A stretch of DNA of 9,159 nucleotides, taken from positions 1 to 9,159 of the forward strand of contig JAURJO010000313.1 in the NCBI GenBank assembly GCA_030832235.1. Direction: 5' to 3'. Shown here piece after piece: positions 6,608 through 9,159 of the stretch. The stretch is from Verrucomicrobiota bacterium. Its GTDB lineage: Bacteria > Verrucomicrobiota > Verrucomicrobiia > Opitutales > Opitutaceae. Both the position numbers and the translations under genes were made by a program. The number at the start of each line of letters is the position of its first letter. Positions within the stretch are counted from its first letter, which is position 1. The notes beneath the pieces are model-generated. The model searched no databases. It had not been told where the DNA came from and saw only the letters and a program-made list of their open reading frames with translations.

Positions 6608-8080
6608 ATGAAATTCCGGTCTGCCTTCTCCCTGCTCGGATTACTCCTTGGTCTGCCCGCCGCGATCGCCGCCACGCCGGCCGCCAACCGCCCGAATATC
6701 GTCCTGATGATGGCCGACGATCAGGCGTGGGGCGAAACCGGCTACAACGGCCACCCGTACGTGAAGACGCCGGTGCTCGATGAAATGGCGCGCACCTCCC
6801 TGCGGCTTGATCGTTTCTACGCCGGTTCCCCGGTCTGCAGCCCGACACGTGCAAGCGTGATGACCGGCCGCCACGCCAACCGCTCCGGCGCCTTCGCCCC
6901 TAATTTCTCCACCCGCCCCGAGGAGATCACGATCGCCCAGGTCCTGCGCGCGGGCGGTTACCGCACCGGGCACTTCGGGAAATGGCACCTCGGCGCCGTG
7001 AAGCGCGAATCCCCCGTGAATCCCGCGCGCATGGGCTTCGACGAGTACTTGTCCCACGACAACTTCTTCGAGATGGATCCGCCGTTGAGCCGCAACGGCG
7101 CCACGCCGGAAATCATCAAGGGTGAAAGCTCCGAGCTCGTGGCCGCGGAGGCGGCGCGCTTCGCGCGGAAGGTGGCGGCCGAGGGCCGGCCTTTCTTCAT
7201 CGTGCTGTGGTTCGGCTCCCCGCACGGACCGTATTCGGGCACGCCCGCGGACGTCGCGCGGTACGCCAACGTGCCCAAGGAGGAACTCCGGCACCGCTTC
7301 GCGGAAATCACCGCGATGGACCGCGCGATCGGCCAGTTCCGCACGACACTACGCGAGATTGGCGCGGCGGAGAACACGCTCGTCTGGTTTAACTCCGACA
7401 ACGGACTGCCCTCCGAGCACAAGGGCGAGTCCTTCGACGGCGACTGGCGTGGATCCAAGGGCACCGTCTTTGAGGGCGGACTCCGCGTACCGTGCCTTAT
7501 CGAGTGGCCGGTGGTCATCCGTTCTCCGCGGGTCAGCGCCGTACCCGCCGTCACGTCCGATATCTTCCCGACGCTTCTCGCGCTCACCGGCCTCGCAACA
7601 CCGAAGCCCGCCCGCCCCATCGACGGCATCAGCCTGCGCCCGCTGATCGTGGACGACGCAATGAGGGAGCGCCCGTCACCGATCGGATTCTGGCAGTACG
7701 ACGCCTCCGGCGAACGCGCCAACGGCCGCTGGATCGACGTCGAACTCGCGCGCGGCACCACCCCGACGACGCGCAACCCCGCGATCGACTTCCTGAACTA
7801 CAAGCACCCCGTGGCTAAGACCGCGAATTTCGGCGGAGTCGCCGCGTGGACCGACAACCGGTACAAACTCATCCTCTCCGACCGCGCCGGAGCGAAAGCC
7901 GCGAAAAAGTCGGGGAAGCGCACCACGCCGGACGCCGTGGAACTGTTCGACCTCCTCGCCGACCCCAAAGAGGAGCGCAACATCGCGGAAAGGCATCCCG
8001 AAACGGTGGCCCGCATGACCGCCGATTTGCACGCGTGGCAGCGTTCGGTCGAACGTAGCCTCAGCGGCGCGGATTACTGA
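6608..8080 (+). CDS. Secreted family S1 (formylglycine-dependent) sulfatase
   Basis: Hydrolyses a sulfate ester, probably in the periplasm or outside the cell. 490 residues, with a signal peptide (MKFR, then a hydrophobic run to about residue 21, AIAA cleavage region). The catalytic signature CSPTRASVMTGR is at 77-88; C77 is the residue that must be oxidised to formylglycine. Other active-site elements: ADDQ (36-39) metal aspartates, GKWHLG (124-129), SPHGPY (204-209), NSDNG (262-266), and GSKGTVFEGGLRVP (282-295) with K284. The C-terminal subdomain ends in the common VELFDLLADPKEERNIAE segment (444-461). The general build recalls the N-acetylgalactosamine-6-sulfatase-like group, but the substrate cannot be told from sequence alone. 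The ATG at 6608 is chosen for the signal peptide; an earlier in-frame TTG lies inside the terminator. The 61 nt between terminator and start are pyrimidine-rich, with no Shine-Dalgarno. The formylglycine-generating enzyme is not in this window. Confidence 0.95.
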   Translation: MKFRSAFSLLGLLLGLPAAIAATPAANRPNIVLMMADDQAWGETGYNGHPYVKTPVLDEMARTSLRLDRFYAGSPVCSPTRASVMTGRHANRSGAFAPNFSTRPEEITIAQVLRAGGYRTGHFGKWHLGAVKRESPVNPARMGFDEYLSHDNFFEMDPPLSRNGATPEIIKGESSELVAAEAARFARKVAAEGRPFFIVLWFGSPHGPYSGTPADVARYANVPKEELRHRFAEITAMDRAIGQFRTTLREIGAAENTLVWFNSDNGLPSEHKGESFDGDWRGSKGTVFEGGLRVPCLIEWPVVIRSPRVSAVPAVTSDIFPTLLALTGLATPKPARPIDGISLRPLIVDDAMRERPSPIGFWQYDASGERANGRWIDVELARGTTPTTRNPAIDFLNYKHPVAKTANFGGVAAWTDNRYKLILSDRAGAKAAKKSGKRTTPDAVELFDLLADPKEERNIAERHPETVARMTADLHAWQRSVERSLSGADY

Positions 8081-8128
8081 AATCCGGAGCGGGAGCGCTG
8101 AAGCGCGAACGCGTGTAAACATTTCCCG

Positions 8129-9159
8129 TCAGCGAGCACCCGGCGCCGCACGCTCGTACGCCCGCGGACCCGTGGGCGCGGGAGCACGGAAGCGGGCACG
8201 GATGACAGCAAGCGCCTGCTCCTGGAAATCGAACCCACGTTCGAATACAGCGCCCTCCCGAAGAAGCGTCGCTTGCAGGCGCGGCACGTCGGTCTCGTGC
8301 ACACCACGGCCGGATTTCGCGGCCTCGGCGGCGGCGATTCCCGCCGCATGGCCGAGGATCATGTACTGCGGCTCCATGCGCAGGCTCGAGTAGGCGATGT
8401 GGCTGGCGGAAAAGCATACCGGCACGAGCAGGTTGGCGACCTCCGCGCGGCGCGGCAGCAACACGCGGAACGGGATCTGGTAGGGCTGCACCGGCACCTG
8501 CACGTCCCCCTCATTCTCGACGAAGCCCTTCTCGTTCACGAAGCGCTGCACATTGTGGGAGTCGGAGTTGTAGCTGCCCATGCCGATAGCGTCGGGCTTC
8601 ACGCGGTCGGTCTGCAGATCACGCTGCGTCGCCACGAAATCTCCGACCATGCGGCGGGCCTCGCGGACATAGAGCTGATCTGGCCAGTTGCCGTTGCCGG
8701 TGAACTCGTCGCGCGCGAGCCCGTACTCGTTCATCTCCGCGCGAAGCGGGGCGGGCACCCGCGGGTCGTTGGCGAGGAAGTAATAAAACCCCTTCTGGTA
8801 GTCCTCATGCTCGCGCCAGATGCGGACGCGCGTCGCGTAGGAACCCTCGGGATAGTCGTAATTGCGCCCGATGAAATCGGTGGAGAAACCACCGCGGTTG
8901 TTGAGGTCGACCTTCCCGTTGGGGATGACGCGCAGCAGGCTGACCTCGTTGAGCTTCATCGGCCGGCCGAGGTAAGCAGTCATGGCGGTGAGGTACCGCA
9001 CCAACAGTTCGTAACGGGCGGGGTCATAACCATCCGGTCGCGGCCAGGGCAGCCGGTTCTCCGGCACGTCGGTGCCGATCACCCGGAAATTGTAGGCTTG
9101 GATGCGCTTATCGGCCGCACCCGGCTCACCCCGCGGTTCCGCCGAAACCTCCGGAAGCA
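8129..9159 (-). CDS. FAD-dependent oxidoreductase, PF12831 type (partial, C-terminal 342 residues)
   Basis: C-terminal part of a predicted flavoprotein of the FAD_oxidored family; the N-terminal GxGxxG dinucleotide-binding motif lies beyond the right edge. Recognisable family segments in order, numbered from the first visible codon (9157): QAYNFR (20-25), PENRLPWPRP (32-41), PNGKVDLNNRGGFSTDF (79-95), LYVREARRMVGDFV (162-175), AIGMGSYNSDSHNVQR (190-205), VPVCFSASHIAYSSLRMEP (245-263) and GHAAGIAAAEAAK (269-281). The last two are typical of the FAD-domain C-terminus. Members are common in Verrucomicrobiota and Planctomycetota, often near carbohydrate-degradation genes, and are sometimes labelled xanthan lyase-like; the reaction and substrate are not established. 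It converges with the sulfatase: the two stops are 48 bp apart, and the gap holds only a small GCGC-TGAA-GCGC hairpin without a T-run. A GTG at 9082 is internal, because family-conserved residues precede it. Confidence 0.9.
   Translation of the reverse strand, partial: LPEVSAEPRGEPGAADKRIQAYNFRVIGTDVPENRLPWPRPDGYDPARYELLVRYLTAMTAYLGRPMKLNEVSLLRVIPNGKVDLNNRGGFSTDFIGRNYDYPEGSYATRVRIWREHEDYQKGFYYFLANDPRVPAPLRAEMNEYGLARDEFTGNGNWPDQLYVREARRMVGDFVATQRDLQTDRVKPDAIGMGSYNSDSHNVQRFVNEKGFVENEGDVQVPVQPYQIPFRVLLPRRAEVANLLVPVCFSASHIAYSSLRMEPQYMILGHAAGIAAAEAAKSGRGVHETDVPRLQATLLREGAVFERGFDFQEQALAVIRARFRAPAPTGPRAYERAAPGAR

Noticed and set aside
8081..8128. Possible bidirectional terminator between the convergent genes
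   Set aside because: Only short GCGC-type stems are present, with no T-run on either strand, so I cannot support a terminator.

Overview
The window looks like chromosomal DNA from a GC-rich member of the Verrucomicrobiota, most likely Opitutaceae or a close relative. This rests on the high GC content, the N-terminal style of the TonB-dependent receptor (a short stretch ending in a VVRLTEFNV-type segment before the plug), a cysteine-free short methionyl-tRNA synthetase, and the mix of a family S1 sulfatase with a PF12831-type FAD oxidoreductase. The taxonomic call is inference; no rRNA or other marker is present.

Left part, minus strand (1-3712): three genes read in the order metG, menF, menD, the last running off the left edge. 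metG ends 24 nt before menF, and menF and menD overlap by an ATGA. The layout implies one transcript that joins methionyl-tRNA charging with the first two committed steps of menaquinone synthesis (chorismate to isochorismate to SEPHCHC).

Middle (3713-4113): a 400-bp divergent intergenic region without a supported gene. It holds a perfect 9-bp inverted repeat about 60 nt upstream of metG and an 8-bp direct repeat just before the receptor gene. I see no convincing sigma-70 promoter.

Right part, plus strand (4114-8080): a TonB-dependent outer-membrane receptor, a clear intrinsic terminator, then a secreted formylglycine-dependent sulfatase. Facing them on the minus strand (8129 to the right edge) is the C-terminal part of a PF12831-type FAD-dependent oxidoreductase. 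The receptor and sulfatase suggest uptake and desulfation of a sulfated organic compound or glycan, but no glycoside hydrolase, SusD or regulator lies in the window, so the substrate is unknown.

I found no RNA gene, mobile element, CRISPR array or wholly unfamiliar gene. The points most worth a second look are the metG-menF-menD arrangement, the 9-bp palindrome in the metG leader, and a perfect lipobox in the receptor's signal peptide.
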